From Glandiceps talaboti (taxonomy: Eukaryota > Hemichordata > Enteropneusta > Spengelidae), in contig NC_135550.1 of NCBI RefSeq assembly GCF_964340395.1, positions 10,799,408 through 10,863,407 of the forward strand: a stretch of DNA of 64,000 nt, given 5' to 3'. A model generated the notes under the pieces. That model was not told the DNA's origin, ran no database searches, and worked only from the letters and a program-made list of their open reading frames with translations. Shown here in pieces: positions 27,278 through 40,084 of this stretch (its first letter is position 1; each line of letters opens with the position of its first letter). A program made the position numbers and the translations under genes.

Positions 27278-29636
27278 ATGTATGTATGTATGTATGTATG
27301 TATGTATGTATGTATGTATGTATGTATGTATGTATGTATGTATGTATGTATGTATGTATGTATGTATGTACTAAACAGACCCAATGCGATCTGATATACC
27401 CTAGATATACCAATTTCCCCCAATGAACAGCTTTGTAGTATAAGATCACCTTACCTATACCGGATGTGGCATAAACATCGGGAGGAGCGCCATTCCTGTA
27501 TATAGGATATTTCTCATCATGTGTATCACTCATTATTTCCAGAATATCGTGCATGTTGGCTGGTGTAGGTAGTTGTTGTATACGGGCAGCACGGTGAACC
27601 GAACTGTCATCGGTGTAGTGGTCAATACCCAGTCTATTAAAACTGTACAGAATAGACAACATAACATGTATCAAAGACGACAATAGTTAATGACTGTAAT
27701 CTGTCTGGAAAAATGGAATACTTACTTTTGTATTATCGATTTTCTACTCGTTGAGTGTTGTTGAGGAAAAGCTAAAAATGAACTAGAAATTTATTTTAGT
27801 CAGACTAACAGAACTGATCCTGACACCGAAATTATTTCCAAACGTTATATTGTGATACTAAGTCAGAACATTTTGTCCATGTACCGCTCTCTGGATTCCA
27901 GTTGAGTTTTCATTGCACAGCTACCATAAAAATATTGCGAACAAAGACTTCTTTTAAATAAATTAGATAATATCTAAATTACGTTGCGTTGAAAATTAAT
28001 GACCACATTAATACATAATTTGTTATATGAAACTACCTAGTGAGGGACATCTGACGATGGCCGAGCCGTTATTATTCATCAGGGTCGTAGTCGTTGGTCA
28101 CATGCTCCAGTCATCGTCGTTAAACTTTATACAGCCATAAAAATAATAATATTCGTAGGAGTTTCATATTTCTTTGTATTTAACATGAGCTTACACATAT
28201 ATCCCTACACACTATTACAACTGTCTACATTCAACATATATCCCTACACACTATTACAACTGTCTACATTCAACATATATCCCTACACACTATTACAACT
28301 GTCTACATTCAACATATATCCCTACACACTATTACAACTGTCTACATTCAACATATATCCCTACACACTATTACAACTGTCTACATTTAACATATATCCC
28401 TACACACTATTACAACTGTCTACATTCAACATATATCTCTACACATTTACAACTGTGTGCATTCAACAGATATCCCTACACATTTACCACTGTGTGCATT
28501 CAACAGATATCCCTACACATTTGCCACTGTCTACATTCAACATATATCCCTACACACTATTACAACTGTCTACATTCAACATATATCCCTACACACTATT
28601 ACAACTGTTTACATTCAACATATATCTCTACACATTTACAACAACTGAGTGCATTCAACAGATATCCCTACACATTTACCACTGTGTGCATTCAACAGAT
28701 ATCCCTACACATTTGCCACTGTGTGCATTCAACATGATATATCCCTACACATTTACCACTGTGAGCATTCGATATACTATTTGATTCTCTCTCTACCGGG
28801 GAGGGAGTGGGATATTTGGTTATACACAAAAAACTACATGTTTAACAAAACATGATTAAAGGGTTCGTCATCGGTAGAATTTAATTCGTGAATCCATTTC
28901 AAATTCGTGTCTGAGTATGACTTACTGATTGAGATGATAGGAGAACCCGTCCACGTATTGGTGTACATCAACTATCGATCCACTGACACTATGACCAATC
29001 TCAACACTGTAAAATTTGGCTCTGTTACCACTCTGTTCTTTAACTCCAACATTTGCATTATACGCAGACGCAGTTCCGGGTGGCTTTTTAATGATGTTGA
29101 TAACATCCTCAAGACTTTGAGCTGATAGGAATGCCCTGGTAATAAATCTACGTGCTGTAAAATGAAGTGTGGGAAAGAAAGAGATCAATGCGTAGTCAGT
29201 TTGATGTTCCAAACATATGTTGTTAAATATTGAAGCGAGCCAACAAAAGCGCATCTCAACCACGTCTTAAATAACTAACTTCAACACACTTACGTATTGA
29301 GTTGTGAGATGTGATGCCTTTTTGGAAAATCATGTTGCCCGTAAAAATAAGTCCATGTGCATTAATACCAAAAGTGTTGCCTGGCAGAGTTCCGGGATAA
29401 GAAAATGCTGTAAACTTTTCCTCTCGTGGATTGCTGGTGGATGGCAAAATGTGTGCTTGTATTATATAGCCGTTGGTGATATCTGGTGTTACATCTTCTG
29501 AATGAGCGATTATAGCCTGTATTGAAAAATACTATCCAAGTTATAATTCATTTTATATTTTCATTCACATCGATACTGTGATATACTTCTATGCCTAGAA
29601 CTCTCTCGAAGTCTCCGCTATTGGCCTACATTGCAC

Positions 29637-29708
<72 letters not shown>

Positions 29709-32528
29709 CTGTGTGATTTGTTCGTGTTCAATAAACAGTAGCCCTACCATCGATATCCTACGTATACGGCTCTTTCCTCCTCATCAATTAATCTTCAGAG
29801 AGTGACAGAACAATAAAGGAATTACCTGTTCGTCTGAGGTTAATATAAGATCTGTACAGCCTTCATGATTCTTCTCCAAGCTGTCTTTGAATGGGTGGTC
29901 CCCAGATAGAGCGGTGATTTCTGAACCAATGCAACTAAAGAATAACTGAAAGTAAGCAAGTATAGTTAATTTTGTTGATGTTTGTTAACTTATTTCAGGA
30001 ACTGTCGTCGATAAGATCATAGTATGGTTGAACCACATGGTTGAACAGTATGTTTACAAACAATGATCATGGTACCATACTACTGTACTGTACCATGTTC
30101 ATAGGTGTAACAGAATGAATGTAAGAAAAGCTGACAGCAAGGAATCGATAAAGACAAGTTACTTGAATTTTTCTTCTTCAAATGGCGATGACTGAAGGAA
30201 AGCGTGTGAATGTAACATAGGCTATAATTAGGCGTATGGCCTAAAATGGTCAAGGTTGACCTGTATATATTTATGTCATTCTGAATTCATTCTATGACAA
30301 TTATGTAAAAATAATAGTAGTCTCCAGTATATTTTCGCAAATTAACAAACAAGTAATATAATTAATGAGGCAAAAGCTGAATTTACAAGCCTTTTTTACC
30401 CGTATCAAAATAAAATTAGAATTAGTGATGCAAGCCTTCGATCGATAATCGATCAATAATTATTTTCTGGTATTGTTAGTACACATATTTGATGGTACAA
30501 TAGGTGTTTCCACATTTTACTACATGACTGGTATACTAAATCATATTATTGACTTGTTTGTGCTATGCAAAGTTCTATCAATACCAGGTGGTGATTCAGT
30601 AAGTAGAATACTACGCGAGGCAAAAATACCCCCTATCTCAGCATAAAACAAAACAAACAAGTAACCAATATAACAATATATAATTTAAATTTAGCTTATG
30701 CCCTTTTCATATATCAATTATATAAAAATTATACACACCAAATAACTATATACAGATGAGCTGGAGCACCGTAGTATTCAGGGGACGTGGGTTCGAATAA
30801 TACACGTGTCACTTTTCTTTCCTTAATTTAATATATATATATGCCCTTTGCAAGATGTATAGTAGGTCATCACCTGACTTTACATCTAAATATTATGGAA
30901 TATAATATATATATATATGTTATTTGCCAAATACCGTTCCATATCTTGCTGCGAGAGGTATTTTTTCTGGTATAACGGAGAGCCGGAGGCGAGCCGTTAT
31001 ACCAGAAAAATTACCTCGAGCAGCAAGATGTGGAACAGTATTTGGCAAATAACATACTTATACGTCACCTGCGACTATGAATTCATTTTTGAATGTCTAA
31101 AAATGCTGTTTCATGTTAAAATAAAATCACTTCCGCGTTATACTGTCGAGCGTAGTATCATGCACCTCTCTGATAACTGCAATGCGGTTGTTTACATGTC
31201 AGCCTTAACTTTATCATCCAATCAGAGTGCGCGTTTGCTCAGTAGTATGACGTAATGTTTACTATTTGCATATCACTCAGCGATATATTCAAACTTAATA
31301 ACCATCAGCTGAAAAATGAGTGCGTCTTTGTTTTGCGTACTGTATTCCATTAAATGTACATAAATGTTCGTGATATGCTTTGTTGTTCTAGTTAAGCAAA
31401 AATTACACCCTTTGTGGTGGTAATTTTCATATCCTTCATAAATTTAGGAATTCATGTTTACGATCGCGTGACAACCGTGCGTTCGCCGTCACTGGACTTT
31501 CACGGTTGTGTGTGGAATTTTTGATTATTTCCCTGTGACATGAAAAGTACAGTTCAAAGACTTGTTACAATGTATACAACGGTGATATTTTGTTCGATTG
31601 ACAACAAATTTGGCATTGGAAATGCTGGTTATAGCTCGATCTCTAGTTGTCTGCTAGATTTGTTTACAAGGGGACGTGTAGTGATCACGTGATACAACAA
31701 GCAAAGATACGGCTGTTGGCACAGGGTAAAGGACCAATGATCAATTTTGTACTCGCGATTTTCCGGATTTCTAATGTTATTTTATGTATATTTCAAATAA
31801 AGTTTTAAATACTGTTTCCTCTTACTGTGTTTTTCTATTTCCTACCTGATATCAATGTCTTATCTGAGTTTTTATCAGCTTTGCATTAATTAGCTTGCTA
31901 GAACAAACTCACTATTTGCCCAAATTAACGCATTATGCCGTGAGTGTAAACATCTACTGATCCGACTAAATGGTAATACACTCAGATAAGACAATGATAT
32001 CAGGTAGGAAATAGAAAAAAAAACAGTAAGAGGAAACAGTATTTAAAACTTTATTTGAAATATACAGAAAATAATATTAGAAATCCGGAAAATCGAGAGT
32101 ACAAAATTGATCATTGGTCCTTTACCCTGTGCTGTTGGTGAAAAATACGCCTGTGTATCTGCAGGGCTCTCGACCAATCAGCCGAATGCGAGATTGGTGA
32201 CAGGTGACGTATAAATATATATATATAATATGAATTAAGTACCCAAAATATTTAATTCACCAATATCAGGGACTCTGATAGATAAAATTAACTTCTGTTG
32301 AAAATTCTATGCAGTGAATGAAATTATTCTAACATATCAAATACCCACATATTCAAAAGGTACTTCGGCACCATCAGCTATACCCTGCAGTTCTTCAATG
32401 TAATGAGGATATACAGCTTTACACGTATTCAAATAAGCATTGTACATTGCTCGTCCTTTCGGTGTGTCATGCGCCCTCAATAGCTGCAAATCGACGGTAT
32501 CTTGTATCCTTGATTTAAAGGTTTGTCC
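26811..32528 (-). CDS. C45-type Ntn amidohydrolase (Tan / acyltransferase-like), 5' partial
   Basis: Seven exons: 32349-32528, 29826-29945, 29294-29516, 28926-29154, 27726-27782, 27455-27642 and 26811-26932. They sum to 1119 nt (372 residues plus TGA), all in frame. The family includes fungal isopenicillin N acyltransferase and insect Tan, which hydrolyses carcinine and N-beta-alanyldopamine. Members mature by autocleavage before a Cys that becomes the nucleophile. That site is visible as HEGCTDL in exon 29826-29945, followed by AHSED (family AHNED). Also seen are LPGNTFGINAHGLIFTGN, SIPRRFITRAFL, an SYHLNHSFLAF segment, HRAARIQQL and a terminal VFDLKKNTLSVYM strand. The upstream exon should encode the N-terminal RGxxxxxG segment before GQTFKSRI, but I could not locate it. 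The in-frame model at 27726-27782 uses the acceptor AATTTCTAG at 27783-27784, not the nearer TTTTTAG. Substrate unknown. Confidence 0.88.
27120..27370. repeat. (TCTG)n/(TATG)n microsatellite
   Basis: About 7 TCTG units followed by a long TATG run with TG insertions, in the last intron of the C45 gene. Long open frames on both strands (Cys-Met-Tyr-Val or Tyr-Ile-His-Thr) are artefacts of the repeat. Confidence 0.97.
28187..28775. repeat. 39-bp minisatellite, about 15 units
   Basis: Units TATATCCCTACACACTATTA then CAACTGTCTACATTCAACA, with shorter variants using ACATTTACCACTGTGTGCATTC. Because 39 is divisible by three, a 199-codon frame stays open (YPYTLLQLSTFNI repeated). It lies inside a C45-gene intron and shows no coding signal beyond the repeat. 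Confidence 0.93.
29640..29703. repeat. (TA)n microsatellite
   Basis: Perfect TA dinucleotide run of about 32 units in a C45-gene intron. Confidence 0.98.
30919..32220. mobile_element. Composite foldback element (hairpin plus internal inverted repeat)
   Basis: The left part is a 135-bp near-perfect hairpin, 30919-31053, opening GTTATTTGCCAAATACCGTTCC and closing with its complement around a GC-rich centre (AACGGAGAGCCGGAGGCGAG). Just inside, TATACGTCACCTG (about 31059) is inverted as CAGGTGACGTATA at the right end (about 32202-32216). A second inverted repeat has arms 31719-31869 and 31981-32132. TA-rich tracts flank both ends. No transposase frame was seen. It lies in the first visible intron of the C45 gene. 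Confidence 0.65.
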
Positions 32529-32797
32529 CTACAAAATAACACGGAACGAAAAAAGACTGGGATTATTTCTTAATTTGATAGTCTGCTAGGTAATCTGCTT
32601 TGACAGTGCATTATCATTTTGATATCTTCCACGAGACTGTAAAACTCGACATTTGGACACACTTTGAGTCAAAGGTGCACATTCTAATATAATTTTGAAG
32701 GTTAGAATTACGGTACGTTTATATCGATAAACCTTTGATGAAGTGGTATGCTAAATATCCAAGTTCTTTTCCAATGAATCATTCTTCGAGACATTCA

Positions 32798-33020
<223 letters not shown>

Positions 33021-33417
33021 ATTTATTTATTTCACCACAAAAGGTAACCATTCAATCGATCAATCATTCAACCAAATAATAAATCAATCAATAAATCGAT
33101 CGATCAATCCATCGATCGATCGATCAATCAATTACATGCTCGCTGCTCCCTGTGGCTTTACAGGTGATGGTGAAGGCAACGATTAAGTAATTTGCATAGC
33201 TGTAAGACGCCATTTTGATAGTGATCAGCAGAGATCAGATGGGCCACGTCATTGGTGCGACGAAACTTCACAAAAAACATATCTAGTATACCCCCACGAG
33301 TATTTAATTATTTTATTTGTCCCTATACCTGTCGTTCGTTTGCTTGTTCATTTGTCATTTATTTGATAATTTATTTGTTTGTTTTGTTTTGTTTGTCACA
33401 CGGTTCCTGGGTCCCCT

Positions 33418-33447
33418 GTGATCCATCCATCCATCCATTCATTCACG

Positions 33448-33490
<43 letters not shown>

Positions 33491-33511
33491 ACACATACAT
33501 ACATACATACA
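33418..33511. repeat. (ATCC)n/(CA)n/(CATA)n microsatellite
   Basis: Short ATCC run, then an AC run, then CATA units. Confidence 0.96.
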
Positions 33512-36363
33512 TGCAAACTACACAATACTTAAAGGCCAAGGTCCAAACAGGATATGTGCCCACGCTACGGAAGTAGGTTTGCGCATGTGCAACGGAATAC
33601 GTTTGTTTATCTGGGAGGAGCATTTGGTAAATCCGACCCAGGTAGTTTATCAACATATTAGTGGCTGTTCACACATATTGGTTACATGTAGTTCTTGCCT
33701 AATCCGAATAGTCCCTTGTTATATTTTTTTTTCAAGTCTAGTGGCAGTGTCTCTGCTACGTTTTTTTCCGGTGCGTACGTACGGCCAGACACCCAGTCTG
33801 GGTGAAACACGTATTTCTATAAACTTATACATACAAATTATAACCCGAAAAATTATATTTTGAGGGACCTGTTCTAACACGATCCAAACACTATTACACA
33901 GTGACAATTTGTATCATTGAAATTGTAAACTGAAATTCTTGGGTACGAACAAACTTACTTGTATCATTTGTACAAGGTACTAGATTACAGTTGTACACGT
34001 TCACACTAGCGTCGGCATTTGGTCGATCGTTATCACACCAAAATCGTTAGATAGATGAGAATTTTTTTTACAGATTACATGTAGGTCGTGTTTTGACAAC
34101 ATACTAGTAATCGTGAAAACTTCAAAATTAACTTCACAAGTATCGCACGGGCCAGGGCGGACTAAGCTTTGCACTTCCATACTTACTGTATGTACACTAG
34201 GTAGCTAGCTACGTGCGATCTCGAGTTTGGTAGAAATGTCATTGATGTTCCCGTTATTTTCCTTCCGTGTTCTAATTCTTTGAAAGTATCTGTTATGGCT
34301 GTTTTATGATTGATTAAACTTGTATTTCCAAACCCAATGTCCCATCTCAGAAAACAGTCAATAAAATCACAAACATGTGCTTCTCCGAGTTATCCCGATG
34401 TGTACGAGTACCACCCCAGCTATTTCAAAACAAACGCATAAATGCATACGTCGTGATGGGGTGAGTACGGACTCTTGTTTGGTCTCCGCTCTGTCTCCGT
34501 GCGTATGTTTGACTACGATGTCAGTCGATGTCATTTACATGACGAGGATTATTGCTGGATAGTGCCAAAACATTTGGAAACGATTTTTGAGAAATCTGGA
34601 AAGAATTTAATACGATTTCTCAACTTTCAAATTTGAATGAAACAAATATTTATGATGCCTCCATGATTGTACTTGTAGTCTTGTCAGTTCGCGTTACGTT
34701 CATCTCCACAACATGCACAGAGCTAGAGATCGTAGAGAACAGTCGACAGGTATAGGAACTAGACTAGGCAGTGGTGTATGATCTATGTGTACAACATAGA
34801 CAGTTGTCCTTGAAATTTGATGATCATTACAGAAATAAAAGAGTTGCCAACGTTAGATTTGTTTATGAATTATATCACTCGTTTATCAGTATCAAATGTC
34901 GCACTAAATGTTTCAAACATGTCTTGCTTCGGGGTCATCAGAAAATTTAACTGAAAGTATGGGAATTCTTGATCGAAATATATTCAGTCATAAAATCCTC
35001 AGGTTTCTGACAATTTCCAATACTTGTTACAAGAAAGGCTGCATTCCAAGAATATTTGGTTAGCTACACATGTATTACATCTGATGCCATATACGTGACA
35101 CACACGATCGATGTCCAGTTTGCACCACATGGTGTGCCTCGCCTCCTGTACACGTACCGTACGTCTATCTTGTCTGTCAGTGCTACATTTTGCTTCCTCT
35201 CTTTATTTTTCTCAGATGTTTTAAGAATTTGAAAATAGTCAGTGTCCGATCGACAAAATTTCTTTCCGTTGAAGTTTAGAAAACATTTAGTTCTACTCTA
35301 CGTAAACGTCGTGTTGTTGCATCATACATCATGAGACGTTACATTGACCTCACACTTCGCTTCGCGCTTCCTTCAACGTCCGGTCCCTATGAAACTGGTT
35401 CGAAGGCTTTCGCTAGCGATAGCGTGGCCAGTCTTGTTTTACCGCGTAATCCTCAAATGTTTTCCAAATAATTATGAATTTATTACTTCTTCTTCTTTTT
35501 TTTTACACTTTGGGTATTTTACTTGCTATTAGTACTTCTGGGAAACTCATATTTAATTTTCCGACCTTAGAATTTTTTTCAATGGTCGTCAGATTTTAGT
35601 ACTTTCCTTAGCCGGTCCCACAACTAAACTGTTGTACGTGGTTATACTTATAAGTTATAGCTGGGCGTTGTGACCGGTAGGTAACCGGCTATTATCTACA
35701 TCACTGCCTACTAGGTATAGGTACGTCAACGACACAACTACTTGACAGAAAACACTTGTCGCGTGCACAAAAAGTTGTATGAAATTGTGATTTTACTAAG
35801 GAGTGTAGCAACCCAGAACGTACATCGATCAAACTGAGAAACATTTTGGTTTCATTTTATGTCATTCTATTTCAGTAACAATGTATCATTTTCACGTACC
35901 GTTCGCACATGTGAGCTTGATTTTAGGCAAAATATCGGGCTAAGAGAGTGCACACAGACTCTTTTGTTCGCTTGTATTGTTTGCATTCGGTATTTGGCAT
36001 TTCGCACGTCGTTTATTTGCACCATTCACAGTGTCTTATCATGCTTTGTGTAACTTGTAAGCCTAATTGACAACTGGCCAACGGTTTTTACTAGTCAAAT
36101 TTGAAACAAATTTTGGGTCAGTTTGACGGTAAACCTGCTATATTGGCTACCAAACTTAGTTAACGTCAGTTATTTCTACTCATGTTGCATCACTATATAT
36201 TTACAAACAGTATATATGAAATATGAGAGCCATGTGAAACTTTTTCAGTGCAAAATGGGATGAAGACATGAGGGCAAAGTCAGTGCTCCTTACAGCAGTT
36301 TGAATTTCCCGCATATGCATACATTACCCATAATCCTCTTTATATAGTGGACCTTGGCCTTTA
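33512..36363. other. Intergenic, no gene recognised
   Basis: Somewhat less AT-rich than its surroundings, with only short frames and no recognisable family. The 5' exon of the C45 gene could lie in or before this stretch, but I found no convincing exon. Confidence 0.5.
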
Positions 36364-36910
36364 AACAATAATGTACGCCCTCCCAGCCCATAATGGACGA
36401 AAGCAAACTTTGAACGACATAATGGGCGAGGCGACAGCCGAGCCCATTATGGAGTGCAAAGTTTGCTTGAGTCCATTATGGACTGGGAGGGCATACATTA
36501 TTGTTATTATTTTATAGTTTTGCCAATTCCAGTGAATTTGTAGACCGAGAAACGCAAAACAACGTATAATATACACAGCGCTGAACATCGTCTGCCATGT
36601 TCGGCCCGGAAGCTGAATACTAATCATAGCGACACACGTGCGTACACGTACACACACATATACACTTCAATGAACTGCTGTGAACACAAATTTGTTTCAT
36701 GAATGCGTTGTATTTTTACACAGTGGAAATGGCAATCATAAGTAACAACATACATTTCGAAAAGATACCTAGTCGTATGAAGAAACAGAACAAATAAGCT
36801 TGTATTGTTATGCTCGTTCCGGGGCCGCGATGCCCAATAACGGAGTACATTTATCAGTAATAATGTACGGCGATGACGTCACAAAATTCACTGGAATTGG
36901 TAATGCTATA
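36364..36910. mobile_element. Second composite foldback element
   Basis: A hairpin, 36364-36505, has arms AACAATAATGTACGCCCTCC and GGAGGGCATACATTATTGTT around a GC-rich centre (GGGCGAGGCGACAGCCGAGCCC). It is followed by an inverted pair, TATAGTTTTGCCAATTCCAG (36513-) and CTGGAATTGGTAATGCTATA (-36910). The layout parallels 30919-32220 although the sequence differs. No coding sequence. Confidence 0.6.
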
Positions 36911-37065
36911 ATATAATATTGTATAAACTACACAATACAATACAATTATTGTATTTATTGTATTGTATACAATACAATACAATACAATACAATAAATACA
37001 ATACCATACCATACCATACCATACCATACCATACCATACCATACAATACAATACAATACAAACAA
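36905..37065. repeat. (AATAC)n/(ACCAT)n pentanucleotide repeat
   Basis: AATAC/ATACA pentamers change into about ten CCATA units and back to AATAC. It directly abuts the right end of the foldback element. Confidence 0.93.
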
Positions 37066-37229
37066 CGTACATCAAAGTAGACTCGAATACATTGTACTCA
37101 TATTCATCAGGGTGTGTACAAAGCACTCTAAAGACGAACTCCGTCCCATAGAGTGCGCAGGGAGAAACCGGCTCTGGGCTTCAGTAAAGTCAAACTGAAC
37201 GTTATCGCGTTAATACTCTTCTGCTGTGT

Positions 37230-37440
37230 GGCAGCTATTGAAAAATGCGCACAAAAATCAATTTGAAGTGTTCAGCGCAGAAACGAACACTCACTTCAAG
37301 TTCACGTACTAGACTCAATGCATTACCCTCATATTCATACACTCTAACACTCAAAAACTCACTATTTGATGACCAACTTCACGATTTGTACCACGGACAA
37401 AAATCATTGGTACCGCCATTGTTACGGAGTGGTCTGAGCT
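37230..37440. repeat. Direct repeat, copy 1 of about 200 bp
   Basis: Starts ATTGAAAAATGCGCACAAAA and runs through CTCACTATTTGATGACCAAC and TTTGTACCACGGACAAAAAT. A diverged copy with small indels lies at 38567-38795 in the same orientation. No coding function is evident. Confidence 0.85.
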
Positions 37441-38089
37441 GGCTTACGTAACGGTGACGGATCATTTCGTCCCCATTTTAATGCTCGTCCCAACTCGCCC
37501 CAACTCGCCCCGTTTTCAACTCCGGTCCATGTCCAGTGTCAACTCGCTGCTCAATTTGAGTGCATCGGATTCTAGGCTGAATTTTTATTTATTTCAGTAC
37601 CCAGGCTGTTAACAATAAAGGTCTATTTTTCCCACCAAAACAAGGGATCGGAAGGATAAACCAAACCGGGATCCAAACTAAAAAGGCGAGTTGAAATGGG
37701 ATAAGTTGAATTTGGGACGAAGTGAATCGCAATTCAGGGTTCTGCTATAAATGACGAATTTGCCTTTCATTGCGTCATGTGATCACAAAATACAATGACA
37801 TATTGATCATGATCAGCCGACAGTGTTGTATTTAGAAATATAAGGTTCATAATCTACTGAGTTACATGATATAAGCTCACATGGTTCAAATCCCGCCCAC
37901 CTGACTTGAGAATCCTACACACGTTATTCTCAATATACAATAAAGTTTTTTTTTATCGGTTTGCATTTATAGCTTTACAACAAATGTGGAATTTATCTTG
38001 AGAAATTATTTACATATACACTCAAAATTCATTGAAAAACGGGAAATACTCGCTTGTACTAAGTTGTAGTGCAGCGGGGTCACGCTCTA

Positions 38090-38343
38090 TTGTTCTAGGG
38101 GTCAAACCATATCACGTGGTAGGTATCGTGCCCCCCCCCCCCCTGGATGTAGGTTGCAATGTGAAGGCTTTAATCCTATGCGCTTAAATGGCTGCAATGG
38201 ATTGTATGCTCCCCGGGGAGTTGAGGAAGACTAAAGGGCCGTTGTGCCGTTCTGATCCGAGCCAGGGGTTATAAATTGTAAAGCGCTTTGAGCACGGTGT
38301 GGGAAAGCGCTATATAAGAACCGAACATTATTATTATTATTAA
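38090..38343 (+). mobile_element. SINE-like element, 3' part
   Basis: The 3' end reads GTAAAGCGCTTTGAGCACGG then GAAAGCGCTATATAAGAAC and an ATT trinucleotide tail. This is the tail shape of a tRNA-derived SINE group widespread in aquatic animals. I could not define a clear polymerase III A/B box head, so the 5' boundary is approximate. Confidence 0.6.
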
Positions 38344-38399
38344 TTTGTGACCATATGGTAATTAGCAAGTTCTTTTTTCAATGAATCATTTATTACTTC

Positions 38400-38535
38400 G
38401 AGACATACATACATACATACGCACGCATGCACTCACACCTACCTATATCTACCGACAGACCGACCTACCTACCTACACACACACACACACACACACATAC
38501 ATACATACATACATACATACATACATACATACATG
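38400..38535. repeat. (CATA)n/(CA)n/(CTAC)n microsatellite
   Basis: Short tetranucleotide and dinucleotide runs in series. Confidence 0.94.
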
Positions 38536-38566
38536 AACTATTGATCTCGCCTCTTACATGGGTTGA

Positions 38567-38795
38567 ATATTGAAAAATGCGCACAAAATTCAACTTGTGG
38601 TGTTCAACGCACAGAATCGAACACTCACTTCAAGTAGACTCAGTAAGGCCTAGTGCATTATCCTCATATTCATACACTCTAAAACAAAAGCACAAAAACT
38701 CACTATTTGATGACCAACTTCCCGATTTGTACCACGGACAAAAATCATTGGGACCGCCATCGTAAGAATGGTTTTCAACGGGTGTCCAGCTGGCT
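38567..38795. repeat. Direct repeat, copy 2 of about 200 bp
   Basis: Partner of 37230-37440. It shares the block from ATTGAAAAATGCGCACAAAA to CCAGCTGGCT, including TTTGTACCACGGACAAAAAT. Confidence 0.85.
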
Positions 38796-38881
38796 CAGTT
38801 TCTTTGTATAATTTACATATCTTTGCTCTTTACTGCAAAGTGGGTTAAGATAGCCTTTGACCCTTTATTGTGCAGTGCCAG

Positions 38882-39700
38882 ACGAGTGTGAAGCTACCAT
38901 CATATTCATATTCATATTCACTTTCAAAAGTTGACCTCTAGCTCAATGTGAATATGATGATAGCTTCACACGTTCATCATCAGATTCGAAGTCTTCCGAA
39001 TGGGTACGAACAAGCGTTCGGGCCGCGGCAAATCACATAAATCCTTCATTGGCAGGTTGAAATCATGTGATTGTAGTTACTTTTCACTTGATTTGCGTGG
39101 ATTTGCCAGAGTATCCAATTTGCACCATGAATTATTGTTGTCATATAAAAAACTAATTTGGATGTTTAGTATGCCTTTCCCATATCTTTGAAAATGAAAT
39201 ATCAATATTTGGGTGTACAAAAAACCTGTATGAGTAATGTAATAAAATATGGCTTGGCTGGGTGTGTTTTGATTTCCCGCAGTGTCGCTATCTTTGAAAC
39301 CCTACTTAACACTTACACTGGTGAAATTTACACAAAATAGTGTTGTCAAGACCACAATTATCACAATGTATGTAGTTCCCTTGATCGGGGAGGGTCAACG
39401 CAATCGATTGTAAAAATTATGGTCCATGACAACAATAATTCATGGTGCAAATTGGATACTCTGGCAAAAATAAGAAGAAAACATGCAAATCCACGCAAAT
39501 CAAGTGAAAAGTAATTACAATCACATGATTTCAACCTGCCAATGAAGGATATGTGATTTACCGAACGCGTGTTCGTACCCATTCGGAAGACTTCGAATCT
39601 GATGATGAACGTGTGAAGCTATCATCATATTCACATTGAGCTAGAGGTCAACTTTTGAAAGTGAAGATGAATATGAATATGATGGTAGCTTCACACTCGT
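38882..39700. mobile_element. MULE-like foldback element, 819 bp, 9-bp target duplication
   Basis: Long inverted repeats of roughly 270-290 bp at each end begin ACGAGTGTGAAGCTACCATC and end GATGGTAGCTTCACACTCGT. Inner parts are also mirrored, for example GATTCGAAGTCTTCCGAATG and CATTCGGAAGACTTCGAATC. Exact 9-bp direct repeats CAGTGCCAG flank it (38873-38881 and 39701-39709). The frames in each arm are mirror images and not genes. Non-autonomous. Confidence 0.88.
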
Positions 39701-40084
39701 CAGTGCCAGACAGACAGACAGGGGCGTGCAAGGGTCACTGATAGATTTCTTTGCAAGGAAGAATCACAGTAATATTGTATACATTCTTATGTGTAAGTTG
39801 TGATTGTCCTCTTCCGAGTAGATATTCCAAGACGTAAGAAAACAAATAACTTGAGAAATCTTTTAAATTTTCATGTTTGATAAAATATCTTTCATTCTAC
39901 TTGACCTACTTCCTAGATAGCCGAGTACAAATTCACCACTAAGCGGCTTGTCATTTGTAAAATAATGTACCCTTATCAGTTAACAATCATCATTATACTA
40001 TTTATGACATTGATATCAGGTATCAATATCGGTACCTTTTAGCCCCCCCTCCCACCCGGGGGGGGGGGGGGGTACGTATTATAA

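Noticed and set aside
26923-27683. Long frames on both strands across the TATG repeat (166-198 codons)
   Set aside because: They consist of Tyr-Ile-His-Thr or Cys-Met-Tyr-Val microsatellite translation. Only the part at 27455-27642 is a real exon.
28185-28784. 199-codon plus-strand reading frame
   Set aside because: It is a product of the 39-bp minisatellite, whose unit length is divisible by three. It lies in an intron of the C45 gene, and its peptide is only the repeat YPYTLLQLSTFNI.
33170-33225. Minus-strand ATG in strong context (AAAATGGCG) upstream of the C45 gene, encoding MASYSYANYLIVAF
   Set aside because: The nearest donor leaves phase 1, whereas exon 32349-32528 needs phase 0. The expected N-terminal motif is absent.
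38900-39590. Two mirrored frames, plus and minus, with MGTNKRSG / MGTNTRS starts
   Set aside because: They are the two arms of the 819-bp foldback element, not genes.
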